The position numbers and the translations under genes are program-made. The notes beneath the pieces were generated by a model that saw nothing but the letters and a program-made list of their open reading frames with translations, made no database searches and was not told the origin of the DNA. Below are positions 53,467 to 62,527 of a DNA stretch of 64,000 bases, in pieces. The stretch spans positions 1 to 64,000 of the forward strand of contig LWDJ01000005.1 in NCBI GenBank assembly GCA_002083435.1. The letters are read 5' to 3'. Every line of letters starts with the position of its first letter. Positions within the stretch are counted from its first letter, which is position 1. The DNA comes from Proteobacteria bacterium SG_bin6 (GTDB lineage Bacteria; Pseudomonadota; Alphaproteobacteria; Sphingomonadales; Sphingomonadaceae).

Positions 53467-54842
53467 TATGCCTGTTCCCCGAGCCGCGCGACCAGGCGCG
53501 ACAGCCCCACGCCATTCGATCCCTTGACGAGCACGGCATCGCCAGCGGCGAGCACCGCGCGCAGCGCGCCTTCCGCCTCGCTCGCGCCCGGCACATGGAC
53601 GAAATCGAGCCGTCCCTCAAGCGCGTGCGCGAGCGGGGCCATGCCCTCTCCCACCAGAATCGCGTGGATAACCCCGGCCTCGATCAGCGGCGCGGCGAGC
53701 CCGGCGTGATAATCGGCGCTCGCCGCCCCCAATTCGCGCATCTCGCCCAGCACCGCGAGCTTGCGCGCGGCGCCTTCGGCGCCCAGCACCGCGAGCGTCG
53801 CGCGCATCGAGCTGGGGTTGGCGTTATAGCTCTCGTCGATCACCAGCGCCGTGCCGCCACCCGGCAGCGCGACGCTCAGCCGCGCGCCGCGCCCCGGCAG
53901 CCCGCCCAGCTCGGCGAGCGCGAGCCCGGCGAGCGCGACATCGGCGCCCACCGCCTCGACCGCGGCCAGCACCGCGAGCGCGTTCGACACCCAATGCGCG
54001 CCCGGCTGGTTGATGGTGAAGCCCAGCTCCCGCTTGCGCAGTCGCGCCGTCACGAAAGTGCCGTTCGGGGTGCGCATCGTCTCCAGCGCGCGGACATCGG
54101 CGCCCTCGCCCAGCCCGAAGCTGACGACGTTGGCGGTGTGGCGCGCCGCCGCCGTCGCCAGCCGCTCGCCATAGGGGCTGTCGAACGGCACGATCGCGGT
54201 GCCGCCGGGCTCCAGCCCCTCGAAAATCTCCGCCTTGGCGTCGGCGATCGCCTCGACGCTATCGAAGAACTGGGTGTGCGCCGGCGCGATCGCGGTGATC
54301 AGCGCGAGATGCGGGCGCACCAGCCGGGTGAGCGCCGCGAGTTCGCCCGCGTGATTCATGCCCATCTCGAACACATTGTACCGCTGGCACGACGACATAC
54401 GCGCGAGGCTGAGCGGTACGCCGGTATGATTGTTATAGCTCTTCACCGAGCGATGGACATGGCCGGGCGCCGCACGCTCCAGCGCGGCGTAGAGCGCTTC
54501 CTTGGTACCGGTTTTGCCGACCGAGCCGGTGACGCCGATCACCTTGCCCACCACCCGCTGCCGCGCGGCGACCGCGAGCGCCTGGAGCGCCGCCATCGTG
54601 TCCGCCACCAGCACGTGCGGCCCGTCGACCGGGTGCGACACCAGCACGCCCGACACGCCCTTCGCCAGCACTTCCGGCACATAGCGATGCCCGTCGGTGC
54701 TCGCGCCCTTCAGCGCGACGAACAGGTCGCCCGGCCCCGCCTCGCGCGAATCGAACGTCACCCCGGTCGCGACCCATTCGCCGATCGCGACGCCGCCGGT
54801 GGCGGTCGCGATCTCGGCGGCGGTCCACAGGATCGCGCTCAT
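53466..54842 (-). CDS. murF: UDP-MurNAc-tripeptide--D-Ala-D-Ala ligase
   Basis: MurF adds the D-Ala-D-Ala dipeptide made by Ddl. The 458-aa protein has the N-terminal domain with TFDSREAGPGDLFVALKG, the P-loop VTGSVGKTGTKEAL and NHAGELAALTRLV. DESYNANPSSMRATL lies in the C-terminal domain. It overlaps murE by 4 bases. Confidence 0.97.
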   Translation of the reverse strand: MSAILWTAAEIATATGGVAIGEWVATGVTFDSREAGPGDLFVALKGASTDGHRYVPEVLAKGVSGVLVSHPVDGPHVLVADTMAALQALAVAARQRVVGKVIGVTGSVGKTGTKEALYAALERAAPGHVHRSVKSYNNHTGVPLSLARMSSCQRYNVFEMGMNHAGELAALTRLVRPHLALITAIAPAHTQFFDSVEAIADAKAEIFEGLEPGGTAIVPFDSPYGERLATAAARHTANVVSFGLGEGADVRALETMRTPNGTFVTARLRKRELGFTINQPGAHWVSNALAVLAAVEAVGADVALAGLALAELGGLPGRGARLSVALPGGGTALVIDESYNANPSSMRATLAVLGAEGAARKLAVLGEMRELGAASADYHAGLAAPLIEAGVIHAILVGEGMAPLAHALEGRLDFVHVPGASEAEGALRAVLAAGDAVLVKGSNGVGLSRLVARLGEQA

Positions 54843-56254
54843 CCCGCCACCTCGCGCGCGACCTGAACATCGTCGAACGGCAGCACCAGATCACCGACGA
54901 TCTGGCCCTGTTCATGCCCCTTGCCGGCGATCAGGACGATGTCGCTGGGGCCGGCTTCGGATATGGCGGCGGCGATCGCCTCGCGCCGGTCGGCGATCTC
55001 GCGCGCGCCCGGCGCGCCTTCGAGCACGGCGCGGCGGATGGTGGCGGGGTCTTCGCCGCGCGGATTGTCGTCGGTCACGATCACCAGCTCGGCGCCCTTC
55101 GCCGCGACCGCGCCCATCGGGCCGCGCTTGCCGGGATCGCGCTCGCCGCCCGCACCGAGCACGACGATCAGCCGCCCCTCGGCATGGGGCTTCAGCGCGG
55201 CGATCGCCGCCTCGATCGCGTCGGGGGTATGCGCGTAATCGACATAGACCGGCGCCCCGGCGCGGGCGATCGCGGCGCGCTCCAGCCGCCCGCGCACCGG
55301 CTGCAGCCGCGCGAGCCGGGCGAGCACCGCGCTCGCCTCGCCGCCGGTCGCGATCGCCAGCGCGGCGGCGGTCAGCGCGTTGGCCGCCTGATAGGCACCG
55401 ATCAGCGGCAGGTTGACCTTGTGGCGCTTGCCGCCATGCTCGATTTCCAGCGCCTGACCGAGCAAGGTCGGCGCGCGCGAGACGAGGCGCAGATCGGCGC
55501 CACCTTCGCCGATGGTCATGACCCGCAGCCCCCGCGCCCGCGCGATCGCCGCCGCCTGTTCGGCGCGCGGATCGTCGGCCCAGATCACCGCGCTGCCACC
55601 ATCCGCCACCACTTCGGCGAACAGGCGCATCTTCGCGGCGAAATAATCGTCCATGTCGCGGTGGTAATCGAGGTGATCGCGGCTGAGATTGGTGAACGCC
55701 GCCGCCGCCACCGGCACCCCCTCGGTCCGGTGCTGCGACAGGCCGTGCGACGAGGCCTCGAACGCGAGATGCGTCACCCCTTCGCGCGCGAGCCCCGCGA
55801 CGTTCGAGAGGAAAGTGACGACATCGGGGGTGGTGAGCCCGGTCGTCACCCGGTCATCGGCGGTCGTCACCCCCAACGTCCCGATCGAGGCGGCGTGGTG
55901 GCCGGCCATGCGCCACAATTGGCGCGTCATCTCGACGGTGGAGGTCTTGCCGTTGGTGCCCGTCACCGCGACGCAGGTTTCGGGGAACGGCGCGAAGAAG
56001 CGCGCGGCGAGCCGGGCGAAGGCGGCGCGCGGGTTGGCATCGGCGATGTGGACCGCGCCCTCGACGCGCGCCCCGGGCCGCGCGACCACGGCGACCGCGC
56101 CGCTCGCGACCGCCTGGGGGATGAAATCCTCGCCGTTCACGCTCAGCCCCTGGAAGGCGCCGAACACGGTGCCGGGGGCAACCTTGCGATGATCAATGGC
56201 AAAGCCCGTCACCAGCGCCGGCTCGTCGCCGCCGGTGAGCGTGCCGAGCCTCAT
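54839..56254 (-). CDS. murE: UDP-MurNAc-L-Ala-D-Glu--2,6-diaminopimelate ligase
   Basis: MurE adds the third residue of the stem peptide. The 471-aa protein has the P-loop VTGTNGKTSTVEMT, ASSHGLSQHR and DYAHTPDAIE. The DNPR motif (TDDNPRGEDPATI) marks meso-diaminopimelate rather than lysine specificity. It overlaps ftsI and murF by 4 bases. Confidence 0.97.
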   Translation of the reverse strand: MRLGTLTGGDEPALVTGFAIDHRKVAPGTVFGAFQGLSVNGEDFIPQAVASGAVAVVARPGARVEGAVHIADANPRAAFARLAARFFAPFPETCVAVTGTNGKTSTVEMTRQLWRMAGHHAASIGTLGVTTADDRVTTGLTTPDVVTFLSNVAGLAREGVTHLAFEASSHGLSQHRTEGVPVAAAAFTNLSRDHLDYHRDMDDYFAAKMRLFAEVVADGGSAVIWADDPRAEQAAAIARARGLRVMTIGEGGADLRLVSRAPTLLGQALEIEHGGKRHKVNLPLIGAYQAANALTAAALAIATGGEASAVLARLARLQPVRGRLERAAIARAGAPVYVDYAHTPDAIEAAIAALKPHAEGRLIVVLGAGGERDPGKRGPMGAVAAKGAELVIVTDDNPRGEDPATIRRAVLEGAPGAREIADRREAIAAAISEAGPSDIVLIAGKGHEQGQIVGDLVLPFDDVQVAREVAG

Positions 56255-57990
56255 TCGGGAACCGCCTGGTTCTCGCCCGGCGCGTGCCAGATCAGCGGGG
56301 TGATGTCTGACAGATCAACGTCGCGCTGCATGTCCGGCATCACGCCCAGCAGTGGCGCGGTGCGCAGGATCACCCGGCTGACGACCGGCGCGACCGTCCA
56401 GGCGGCGGTGGTCTGGCCGGCGGAGCTGGCATTGGCGATCGGCGAATCGAGCATGGCAACCACCACATAGCGCGGTGCGTCCATCGGGAAAGCCGCCGCG
56501 AAGGTGCTGACGTTGCGCTTCTTGGAATAGCCCGTCTTCATCGCGACTTCGGCGGTACCCGTCTTGCCGCCGACGCGGTAGCCGGGCGCCTCGCCCTTCT
56601 TGCCGGTGCCCTGCAACACGACGAGGCGGAGCAATTGCCGCATCCGCGCGCTCGTTTCGGCGCTGATTACCCGCCGGCCGGCGGCGGCCTGGCCGGGGGC
56701 GACCTTCAGCAGCGTCGCCGGCCGCCAGACGCCGCCATTCACCAGCGCCGCATAAGCGCTCGCCAGATGGAGCGGGGTGACGGCGATGCCGTGGCCGTAA
56801 GCGGTCGTCATCGTCGTGACGCGCGCCCAATAGGTTGGCCAGATCGGGCGCTGGCGTTCATGCAGCTCGACATCGGGGCGGGTGTCGAACCCCAGCTGCT
56901 TGAACATCGCCTGCAATCGCGCCGGCCCCATCGCGTCGGCGATCCGTGCCGTCGCGATGTTCGACGAGTGGATCAGCGTCTCCGCCGCGTTCAGATAACG
57001 GCGCTGGGGGTGATCGTCGCGAATGTGGAAGCGGCCGATCGCGAGCGGCTGGGTCGCGTCGAAGCGCTGCGCCATCGAGGTGACGACCCCGCCATCGATC
57101 GCCGCGGCGATGCTGATCGGCTTGAAGGTCGAGCCCAGTTCATAGACCGATTGCGTCACGTTGTTGCGCAGCTGCAGCGCGGCCGGATCATCGGGATTGC
57201 GCGCGTCCTGCACGCGCGGCACGCGATTGGCGTCGAAATTGGGGAGCGAGGCCATCGACACGATCTCGCCGGTGTCCACGTCCAGGATCACCCCCGCCGC
57301 GCCCTTGGCCTGGAAGCTCGCCATCGCCTGGCCAAGCTCGGCCTCCAGCGCGCCCTGCACCCGCGCATCGATCGAGAGCGCGACAGGCTTGGCGCGGGCA
57401 TTCTTGTCCATCAGCGGCGTATCGAGCCAGCGCTCCATGCCGCGCATCCCGTGGCCGTCATAATTCAGGAAGCCGAGCGTATGCGCCGCGAGCGCGCCTT
57501 GCGGATAGAGCCGCTCGGGCTCGCGCGCGAAGGCCATCGCCGGCTCGCCCAGCGCGTTTACCGCGCGCACCGTCTCGGGCATCGCGCGGCGCTGGAGATA
57601 GGTAAAGTTCGCGCCCGAGCGCAGCACGCGCAGATACCAGGCCTCGTCATGGTCGGGGATCAGCTCGGCGAGCTTGGGCGCCAGTTCCTCGGGCGTGTTG
57701 ACCAGCTTGTTGGGGTGAATGCCGATCGACCAGGCGTCGATCGTGCGGGCAAGCGGCGCGCCGTTGCGATCGACCAGATCACCGCGCAGCGGCACCAGCG
57801 CGGCGGCGGCATCTGCCCCGGTCTGCGGCGCCGAGAAAGCGCCGAGCCACACCAGCCGCAACAGCACGATGCCGACGCCGCCCGCGACCAGCAGCATCAG
57901 CATCACCAGCCGCACCGACGCGAGCTGGGCGATCGGATGGCGCGCGCCCGCCAGGCGCGGCCGCGGCGGGCGGGCGACGAGGACGGTCAT
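56251..57990 (-). CDS. ftsI: Septal peptidoglycan transpeptidase FtsI (PBP3)
   Basis: FtsI cross-links septal peptidoglycan and is a target of beta-lactams. The 579-aa protein has a short cytoplasmic tail, one membrane helix (about 28-50), a pedestal domain and a C-terminal transpeptidase. The latter has STFK (nucleophile Ser287), SSN (HSSNIATARIA) and KTGT (VGGKTGTAEVA). It overlaps ftsL and murE by 4 bases. Confidence 0.98.
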   Translation of the reverse strand: MTVLVARPPRPRLAGARHPIAQLASVRLVMLMLLVAGGVGIVLLRLVWLGAFSAPQTGADAAAALVPLRGDLVDRNGAPLARTIDAWSIGIHPNKLVNTPEELAPKLAELIPDHDEAWYLRVLRSGANFTYLQRRAMPETVRAVNALGEPAMAFAREPERLYPQGALAAHTLGFLNYDGHGMRGMERWLDTPLMDKNARAKPVALSIDARVQGALEAELGQAMASFQAKGAAGVILDVDTGEIVSMASLPNFDANRVPRVQDARNPDDPAALQLRNNVTQSVYELGSTFKPISIAAAIDGGVVTSMAQRFDATQPLAIGRFHIRDDHPQRRYLNAAETLIHSSNIATARIADAMGPARLQAMFKQLGFDTRPDVELHERQRPIWPTYWARVTTMTTAYGHGIAVTPLHLASAYAALVNGGVWRPATLLKVAPGQAAAGRRVISAETSARMRQLLRLVVLQGTGKKGEAPGYRVGGKTGTAEVAMKTGYSKKRNVSTFAAAFPMDAPRYVVVAMLDSPIANASSAGQTTAAWTVAPVVSRVILRTAPLLGVMPDMQRDVDLSDITPLIWHAPGENQAVPE

Positions 57991-58529
57991 CGCGTGCCCC
58001 GCGGCGCGTCGAGCAACGCGCCGAAGCTGGGATCGGCGAGCAGCTTGCGGCTGATCATCGCGACCGTCCGGCTTGGCGCAGGCGTGCCGCTCGCCACGGC
58101 GAGCACGGGCGAAGCGGGCTTGGGCGCGGGTTGCGCGGCGGTCCGGGGGGCCGGCGTCGGCGCGGCGTGGGCGAAGGCGGGCGGCACCGCCGGCGCGTCG
58201 AGCTTCGCCAGCACCGGCTGCGGCGTGCCGAGCGTCGCCGGATCGAGCGCGGCGAGCACCGCTTCATCGGCCACGAACTGTTCGGCGCGCGGCGCGTCGA
58301 GCATCATGTCCTCGCGATTCCAGCGTTCGAGCTGGGCAAGGCTGGCGCGGGTGTTGAACTCGGTTTCCAGCTGGCGGATGTCGCGCGTCGCCCGGGCGAT
58401 GGCGCGGTCCATGTCCGCCACCTTCTTGCGCTCCGCCGCGACCTGCAGCGAGACCAGATAGCAGCCCAGCACAACCACCACGCAGCCGAGGAACCACCCC
58501 AAGCCTCGGAACCGATACGATGCCGCCAT
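57987..58529 (-). CDS. ftsL: Cell division protein FtsL-like
   Basis: FtsL is the small bitopic divisome protein. The 180-aa protein has one membrane helix (about 10-30) and a coiled-coil segment (ERKKVADMDRAIARATRDI and onward to about residue 70). A long Ala/Pro-rich C-terminal tail (about 90-180) is longer than in E. coli FtsL (121 aa). Assignment rests on position between rsmH and ftsI and on topology, since FtsL sequences diverge strongly. It overlaps ftsI by 4 bases. Confidence 0.85.
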   Translation of the reverse strand: MAASYRFRGLGWFLGCVVVVLGCYLVSLQVAAERKKVADMDRAIARATRDIRQLETEFNTRASLAQLERWNREDMMLDAPRAEQFVADEAVLAALDPATLGTPQPVLAKLDAPAVPPAFAHAAPTPAPRTAAQPAPKPASPVLAVASGTPAPSRTVAMISRKLLADPSFGALLDAPRGTR

Positions 58530-58532
58530 CCT

Positions 58533-59477
58533 CTACGCTCCCTGGTGCCATGCGGGCGCCGCCGTGCGCCGCGCGGTTCTAAGTGTCGCCGAGCGCGCGC
58601 GCGGATTGCGCGCGATCTCGGCGTCCGAAGGACGCTGCCCCCGCCCGACCTGGTCAAAGGTCGGCGCGGGCCCCTGCGGCGCCTGCGGTAAGTGGCGCGA
58701 TCCGGCGGGCAGATTGCCCGATCGTTCGCGCAGGAAATTCTTGACCAGCCGATCCTCGAGGCTGTGGAAGGTAACGACCGCGAGCCGCCCGCCGGGCTTC
58801 AGCACCCGTTCGGCCGCGTCGAGCGCCGCGCGCAGCTCGTCGAGTTCCTGGTTCAGATGGATGCGGATCGCCTGGAAGCTGCGGGTCGCCGGGTCTTTCT
58901 TGTCGTGCGGCTTGTGGCCGAGCGCGCGGCGGACAACCTCGGCAAGCTCGCCGGTGCGCGTGAGCGGCCGCGCCGCGACGATCGCGCGGGCGACGCGGCG
59001 GGCGCGCGGCTCCTCGCCATAGGTATGGAGTATGTCGGCGATCTCGGCCTCGTCGGCGCCGTTCAGCCATTCGGCGGCGGTGGTGCCGGCCTGCGCCATC
59101 CGCATGTCGAGCGGGCCATCGCCCTGGAAGCTGAACCCGCGCTCGGCCTGATCGAGCTGCATCGACGAAACGCCGATGTCCATCACCAGCCCATCCACGG
59201 GCACGAGGCCGCGCGCGGCGAGTTCGGCGGCGAGGGTGGAGAATGGCGCCTCGATCAGCATCAGCCGTGGCCGCTCGGCGGCGAGCGCACGGCCGAGCGC
59301 GGCGGCATCGGGATCGCGATCGAACGCGATCACCTCGCCCCCTGCGTCGAGCATCGCCCGGCTATAGCCGCCCGCGCCGAAGGTCGCGTCGACATGGCGC
59401 TCGCCGTGGACAATGGCGAGCGCGTCGATCACTTCGGTGAGCAGTACCGGGATGTGGGGGGTGGCGGTGGCGGTCAC
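58533..59477 (-). CDS. rsmH: 16S rRNA (cytosine(1402)-N4)-methyltransferase
   Basis: RsmH (MraW) methylates C1402 of 16S rRNA. The 314-aa protein has HIPVLLTEVIDAL, SAM motif I (DATFGAGGYSRAML), GLVMDIGVSSMQLDQAERGF and the C-terminal VTFHSLEDRLVKNF. The start overlaps the mraZ stop by 4 bases; ftsL starts 3 bases downstream. Confidence 0.97.
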   Translation of the reverse strand: MTATATPHIPVLLTEVIDALAIVHGERHVDATFGAGGYSRAMLDAGGEVIAFDRDPDAAALGRALAAERPRLMLIEAPFSTLAAELAARGLVPVDGLVMDIGVSSMQLDQAERGFSFQGDGPLDMRMAQAGTTAAEWLNGADEAEIADILHTYGEEPRARRVARAIVAARPLTRTGELAEVVRRALGHKPHDKKDPATRSFQAIRIHLNQELDELRAALDAAERVLKPGGRLAVVTFHSLEDRLVKNFLRERSGNLPAGSRHLPQAPQGPAPTFDQVGRGQRPSDAEIARNPRARSATLRTARRTAAPAWHQGA

Positions 59478-59977
59478 AGCGCCTCTCCCCGCTCTTCCAT
59501 GAAGAAGCGCGCGGCGTCCTTCATCCAGTCAGCGGCGGTGTCGCAGCCGATCAGCGTCGCCGGGTCCCAGATTTCGAAATGATCGCCCATGCCGGCGAAG
59601 AAGGCGAATTTGCCGATCTTCATCCGCCGGCGCGGGAAGGGCGGCAGGATGAACCGGCCCGACGCATCGAAGGGCACCGGATCGGCGGCCATGCCGGCGC
59701 GCAAGATCTGGGCGCGCGGCGCGCCATTCTCGCCGGCATGGGCGCGGGCGCGCTCGGCGAGATCGGCGTGGAGGCGCTCGGCGTGGCCGGCGTCATAGCC
59801 GATCAGGCATGGATCGCTTTCATGCAGGCCGACGATGACGGTGGCGGCATCCTTGGGGTCGATGCCGGCGGGGTTGCGGGCGATCAGGGTCGCGCGCAGC
59901 GTCGAGGGGATCGCGACGCGACCCTTCTCGTCCACCTGCTGCAGAGCATAGCCCTGATAGATACCCCTGACTGACAC
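59474..59977 (-). CDS. mraZ: Transcriptional regulator MraZ
   Basis: MraZ is the conserved first protein of the dcw cluster. In E. coli it represses its own promoter by binding G-rich repeats. The 167-aa protein has two AbrB-like halves, each with the DxxxR motif: VDEKGRVAIP near the N-terminus and FDASGRFILPP in the middle. The start is a GTG at 59977 with AGGGGC upstream. A phased array of G-tracts overlaps a candidate promoter 113 bases upstream, consistent with self-regulation. Confidence 0.95.
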   Translation of the reverse strand: MSVRGIYQGYALQQVDEKGRVAIPSTLRATLIARNPAGIDPKDAATVIVGLHESDPCLIGYDAGHAERLHADLAERARAHAGENGAPRAQILRAGMAADPVPFDASGRFILPPFPRRRMKIGKFAFFAGMGDHFEIWDPATLIGCDTAADWMKDAARFFMEERGEAL

Positions 59978-60375
59978 GCACGCCCCTGCCCAGGCGGCAC
60001 GCGACTCCCCTGCCCCGCAAAACGGCCTGCCCGCCGCCTAGCGAAGTACGCTGCGCTTTACGCAAGGGAGCCCGCCCCTGTTAACCAAGGCTATACATGG
60101 GGCCTGTTGGGGACACAACGGGTGAAATGGGGATTTACGGGGAAATGCGGGGGACAAACGCCAAGCTGATGGGATTGTAAAAAGAGGTTCGCGCTTCGTT
60201 CTTTACGGAAAAACCGCAGTGCTAGGGCGGGTTGGTTAACCATGTCATCTGCCCTCCGCGCGCCGGCACCCGCGCGTCGATTAGGCAGCCATAACGAAAC
60301 GTTGGTTTTTGAAGAGGATATGCCGCCGACCCCCTCCTGCACGGGGCGCCGGGCCGGCAATCGGAACCCGGCCGG
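59978..60375 (-). other. 398-base non-coding region upstream of mraZ
   Basis: The part next to mraZ is a leader of about 110 bases. A promoter and G-tract array (60090-60153) follow. Beyond 60154 I see an AT-richer stretch, two TTAACC sequences in the region (60081-60086 and 60236-60241) and a GC-rich inverted repeat near 60350-60376, but no supported gene. Confidence 0.6.
60090..60153 (-). promoter_or_regulatory. mraZ promoter with a 10-bp-phased G-tract array (probable MraZ operator)
   Basis: On the minus strand TTGTGT (60118-60113) and TATAGC (60095-60090) are separated by 17 bases. On the plus strand the pentamers TGGGG, TGGGG, TGGGG, CGGGG and CGGGG start at 60098, 60108, 60128, 60138 and 60148. 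This is an exact 10-bp period with one degenerate unit at 60118. Two units lie inside the promoter spacer and the others directly upstream of the -35. This matches the TGGGN direct-repeat type known for MraZ. Confidence 0.75.
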
Positions 60376-60678
60376 CTATTGACGCGGCTTGGCGGCGCTG
60401 GGCGGCGTGTCTGGAGTCGGTGTGCTGGTGCTGGGGGCGACCCCCAGCTCGGCGAGCGGCTCTTTCTGCGCGCTCGCGAGCGGATCGGTGGTGTTGGCGT
60501 TGGTGAGATTCGCGACGACATCGGGCTTGGCCGCGCCGATCGCCGCCACCGGCCGCTCGCGATTGACCGAGCTGAAAATGGCGCTCGCCAGTCCGATCAG
60601 CAGCAACACGAACGCCAGGCCGGTCATCCCAACCTTGACGCGCTGGATCGCCTGCGCGGGTTCGATCGCCTTCTTCAT
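60376..60678 (-). CDS. Small single-pass membrane protein, 100 aa
   Basis: A short basic N-terminus (MKKAIEPAQAIQRVKVG) precedes one membrane helix (about residues 18-37, MTGLAFVLLLIGLASAIF). A low-complexity periplasmic tail rich in Ala, Pro, Thr and Ser follows. No family is recognised. It lies 47 bases downstream of the cysteine synthase gene on the same strand and 398 bases before mraZ. Confidence 0.7.
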   Translation of the reverse strand: MKKAIEPAQAIQRVKVGMTGLAFVLLLIGLASAIFSSVNRERPVAAIGAAKPDVVANLTNANTTDPLASAQKEPLAELGVAPSTSTPTPDTPPSAAKPRQ

Positions 60679-60725
60679 GCCCCGTTACGCCGTTACCAGA
60701 AACGCAGGCTATTGTCGAACCAACC

Positions 60726-61718
60726 TTAACGGGGGGTGAGCTGCCGTGGAATCGGCAGGCCTTTCGCCGTCAGCCAGTCGCGATTGTAGAGCGTCGAGAG
60801 ATAGCGGAACCCCGTGTCGCAAAGGATCGTCGCGACTCGGCTGCCGCGCCCCAAGCGCCGCGCCAGCGCGACCGCGCCGGCGACGTTGATGCCCGACGAC
60901 AAGCCCAGGCACAGCCCTTCCTCGACCAGCAGCCGCTCGACCCAATAGAGTCCCTCGGCATCGCTGATGCGGAACTGGGTATCGACCGGCGCGCCTTCCA
61001 GATTGCCGGTGATCCGCCCCTGCCCGATCCCTTCCGCGACCGATGAGCCTTCCGATTTCAGCTCGCCATGCGCGTAATAATTGTAAAGCGCGGCGCCGTG
61101 CGGATCGCTGAGCGCGATCGTGACCGCCTCGTCCTTTTCCTTCAGCCCTAGCCCGACACCCGCGAGCGTGCCGCCGGTGCCGACCGCGCAGGTGAACCCG
61201 TCGATCCGCCCTTCGAGCTGCTCCCAAATCTCGGCGGCGGTGCCGTTGATGTGCGCGCGGCGGTTGGCGACATTGTCGAACTGGTTCGCCCAGATCGCGT
61301 TGGGCGTCTCCTCGGCGATGCGGCGCGACTGGTGGACGAAATGGCAGGGCGAGGCATAGGGCGCCGCCGGCACCGTGATGAGCTCGGCGCCCAATGCGCG
61401 CAGCGTGCCCATCTTCTCGCGGCTCTGCGTCTCGGGCATCACGATGATCGTGCGATAGCCCTTGGCGTTGGCGACGAGCGCGAGGCCGATGCCGGTATTG
61501 CCCGCAGTCCCCTCGACGATCGTGCCGCCGGTATGGATCAGCCCACGCTCCTCGGCATCCTCGACGATCGCGAGCGCGGCGCGGTCCTTCACCGATCCGC
61601 CAGGGTTGGTGAACTCGCACTTGGCGAAAATCTCGCCGCCGCTTTCGTCGCTGGGGCCTTTGAGGCGGACGAGCGGGGTGTTGCCGATCAGGGCAAGGGT
61701 GTTGGGCGCGCTGGGCAT
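60726..61718 (-). CDS. cysK: Cysteine synthase (O-acetylserine sulfhydrylase family)
   Basis: This PLP enzyme makes cysteine from O-acetylserine and sulfide. The 330-aa protein has LIGNTPLVRL, the PLP lysine in NPGGSVKDRAAL, the phosphate-binding VGTGGTLAGVG loop and SSGINVAGAVALA. The substrate loop reads GTAGNTGIG rather than the classic PTSGNTGI. That marks a subgroup that includes some cystathionine-synthase-like and fungal cysteine synthases, so exact specificity is open. The ATG fits the family start. Confidence 0.88.
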   Translation of the reverse strand: MPSAPNTLALIGNTPLVRLKGPSDESGGEIFAKCEFTNPGGSVKDRAALAIVEDAEERGLIHTGGTIVEGTAGNTGIGLALVANAKGYRTIIVMPETQSREKMGTLRALGAELITVPAAPYASPCHFVHQSRRIAEETPNAIWANQFDNVANRRAHINGTAAEIWEQLEGRIDGFTCAVGTGGTLAGVGLGLKEKDEAVTIALSDPHGAALYNYYAHGELKSEGSSVAEGIGQGRITGNLEGAPVDTQFRISDAEGLYWVERLLVEEGLCLGLSSGINVAGAVALARRLGRGSRVATILCDTGFRYLSTLYNRDWLTAKGLPIPRQLTPR

Positions 61719-61830
61719 GGCGCTTCAATGGCCGGGGCGACGATCGGCTGCAAGAAAGAGAAGCTTTGCGCGGGCGAGGCGTTTGGCGGGGGCGCGCGCT
61801 GTGATAGGCTAGCCCACGAGGAGTTGAGCG

Positions 61831-62109
61831 ATGGGTGCCGAACTGAAGATCACCGACAGCGAGACGATAAAGCTCGCCGAAAGCTTAGCGGCGGCGCGCG
61901 GCGAGAGCGTACAGCAGACGATCCGAGACGCGCTCGGTCGTGTGCAAGCCGCGATGGACGCCGATTTTGAGCGGGAATTGGCTGAAAAAATCGCGAAGAT
62001 GGACGAAATCTCGCGGCGATTCCGCGAGAAAATGCCAGCGGAGTGGCATCATATGACATCCAAGCAGATCATGGATTCGATCTACGCCGATGACGGCTCT
62101 TTTGCATGA
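61831..62109 (+). CDS. vapB: VapB-family antitoxin (Rv0623-like)
   Basis: This 92-aa protein has an N-terminal ribbon-helix-helix-like part (LKITDSETIKLAESLAAARG, ESVQQTIRDALGRV). A charged helix and a C-terminal SKQIMDSIYADDG tail, expected to wrap the toxin, follow. GAGGAG lies 7 bases before the ATG. The VapC toxin gene follows 28 bases downstream. Such antitoxins normally repress the pair's promoter. Confidence 0.85.
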   Translation: MGAELKITDSETIKLAESLAAARGESVQQTIRDALGRVQAAMDADFERELAEKIAKMDEISRRFREKMPAEWHHMTSKQIMDSIYADDGSFA

Positions 62110-62114
62110 TTGGC

Positions 62115-62120
62115 TATAAT
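62115..62120 (+). promoter_or_regulatory. Perfect -10-like TATAAT between antitoxin and toxin
   Basis: TATAAT lies 17 bases before the vapC ATG. The only -35-like sequence at a suitable distance is weak (TGACGG at 62091-62096, spacer 18). It may be a chance match. Confidence 0.3.
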
Positions 62121-62137
62121 GGGTCCAAACGAACCGC

Positions 62138-62527
62138 ATGGTGATTGATACCTCGGCCATCATGGCGTTGCTACTGAAGGAGCCCGATCGCGATTGGGTC
62201 GCTCGGTCGTTAGCGTTGGCCGGAGGGGCCAAGCTTTCGGCGGGCAGCTGGATAGAGCTCGGCGCGGTACTGACCCGTCGTCACGATAATCTGAAGCCGG
62301 AGCTTGACGAAGCGATCGAAACTTTCGCGATCGTCATCGCACCTGTCACCGTCGAACAAGCGCGGATCGGCCACGACGCCTATCGCCGCTTCGGCATCGG
62401 CTCCGGCCACCCCGCCCGGCTCAATTTCGGCGACTGCTTCGCCTATGCGCTCGCCAAATCGCTCGACGAGCCGCTGCTGTTCAAGGGCGAGGATTTCGCC
62501 CAGACCGACGTCACGCCCACCCGCTGA
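62138..62527 (+). CDS. vapC: VapC-family PIN-domain ribonuclease toxin
   Basis: This PIN-domain toxin has 129 aa. The acidic metal-binding residues are Asp4 (MVIDTSA), Glu40 (SWIELGAV) and Asp99 (LNFGDCFAYALAK), with further acidic residues in KGEDFAQTD. It probably cleaves tRNA or rRNA when free of VapB. The last 17 bases overlap the end of the convergent DUF962 gene. Confidence 0.9.
   Translation: MVIDTSAIMALLLKEPDRDWVARSLALAGGAKLSAGSWIELGAVLTRRHDNLKPELDEAIETFAIVIAPVTVEQARIGHDAYRRFGIGSGHPARLNFGDCFAYALAKSLDEPLLFKGEDFAQTDVTPTR

Noticed and set aside
60091..60360. 89-codon minus-strand frame upstream of mraZ
   Set aside because: It runs through the phased G-tract array and promoter, has mixed composition and no recognisable motif.
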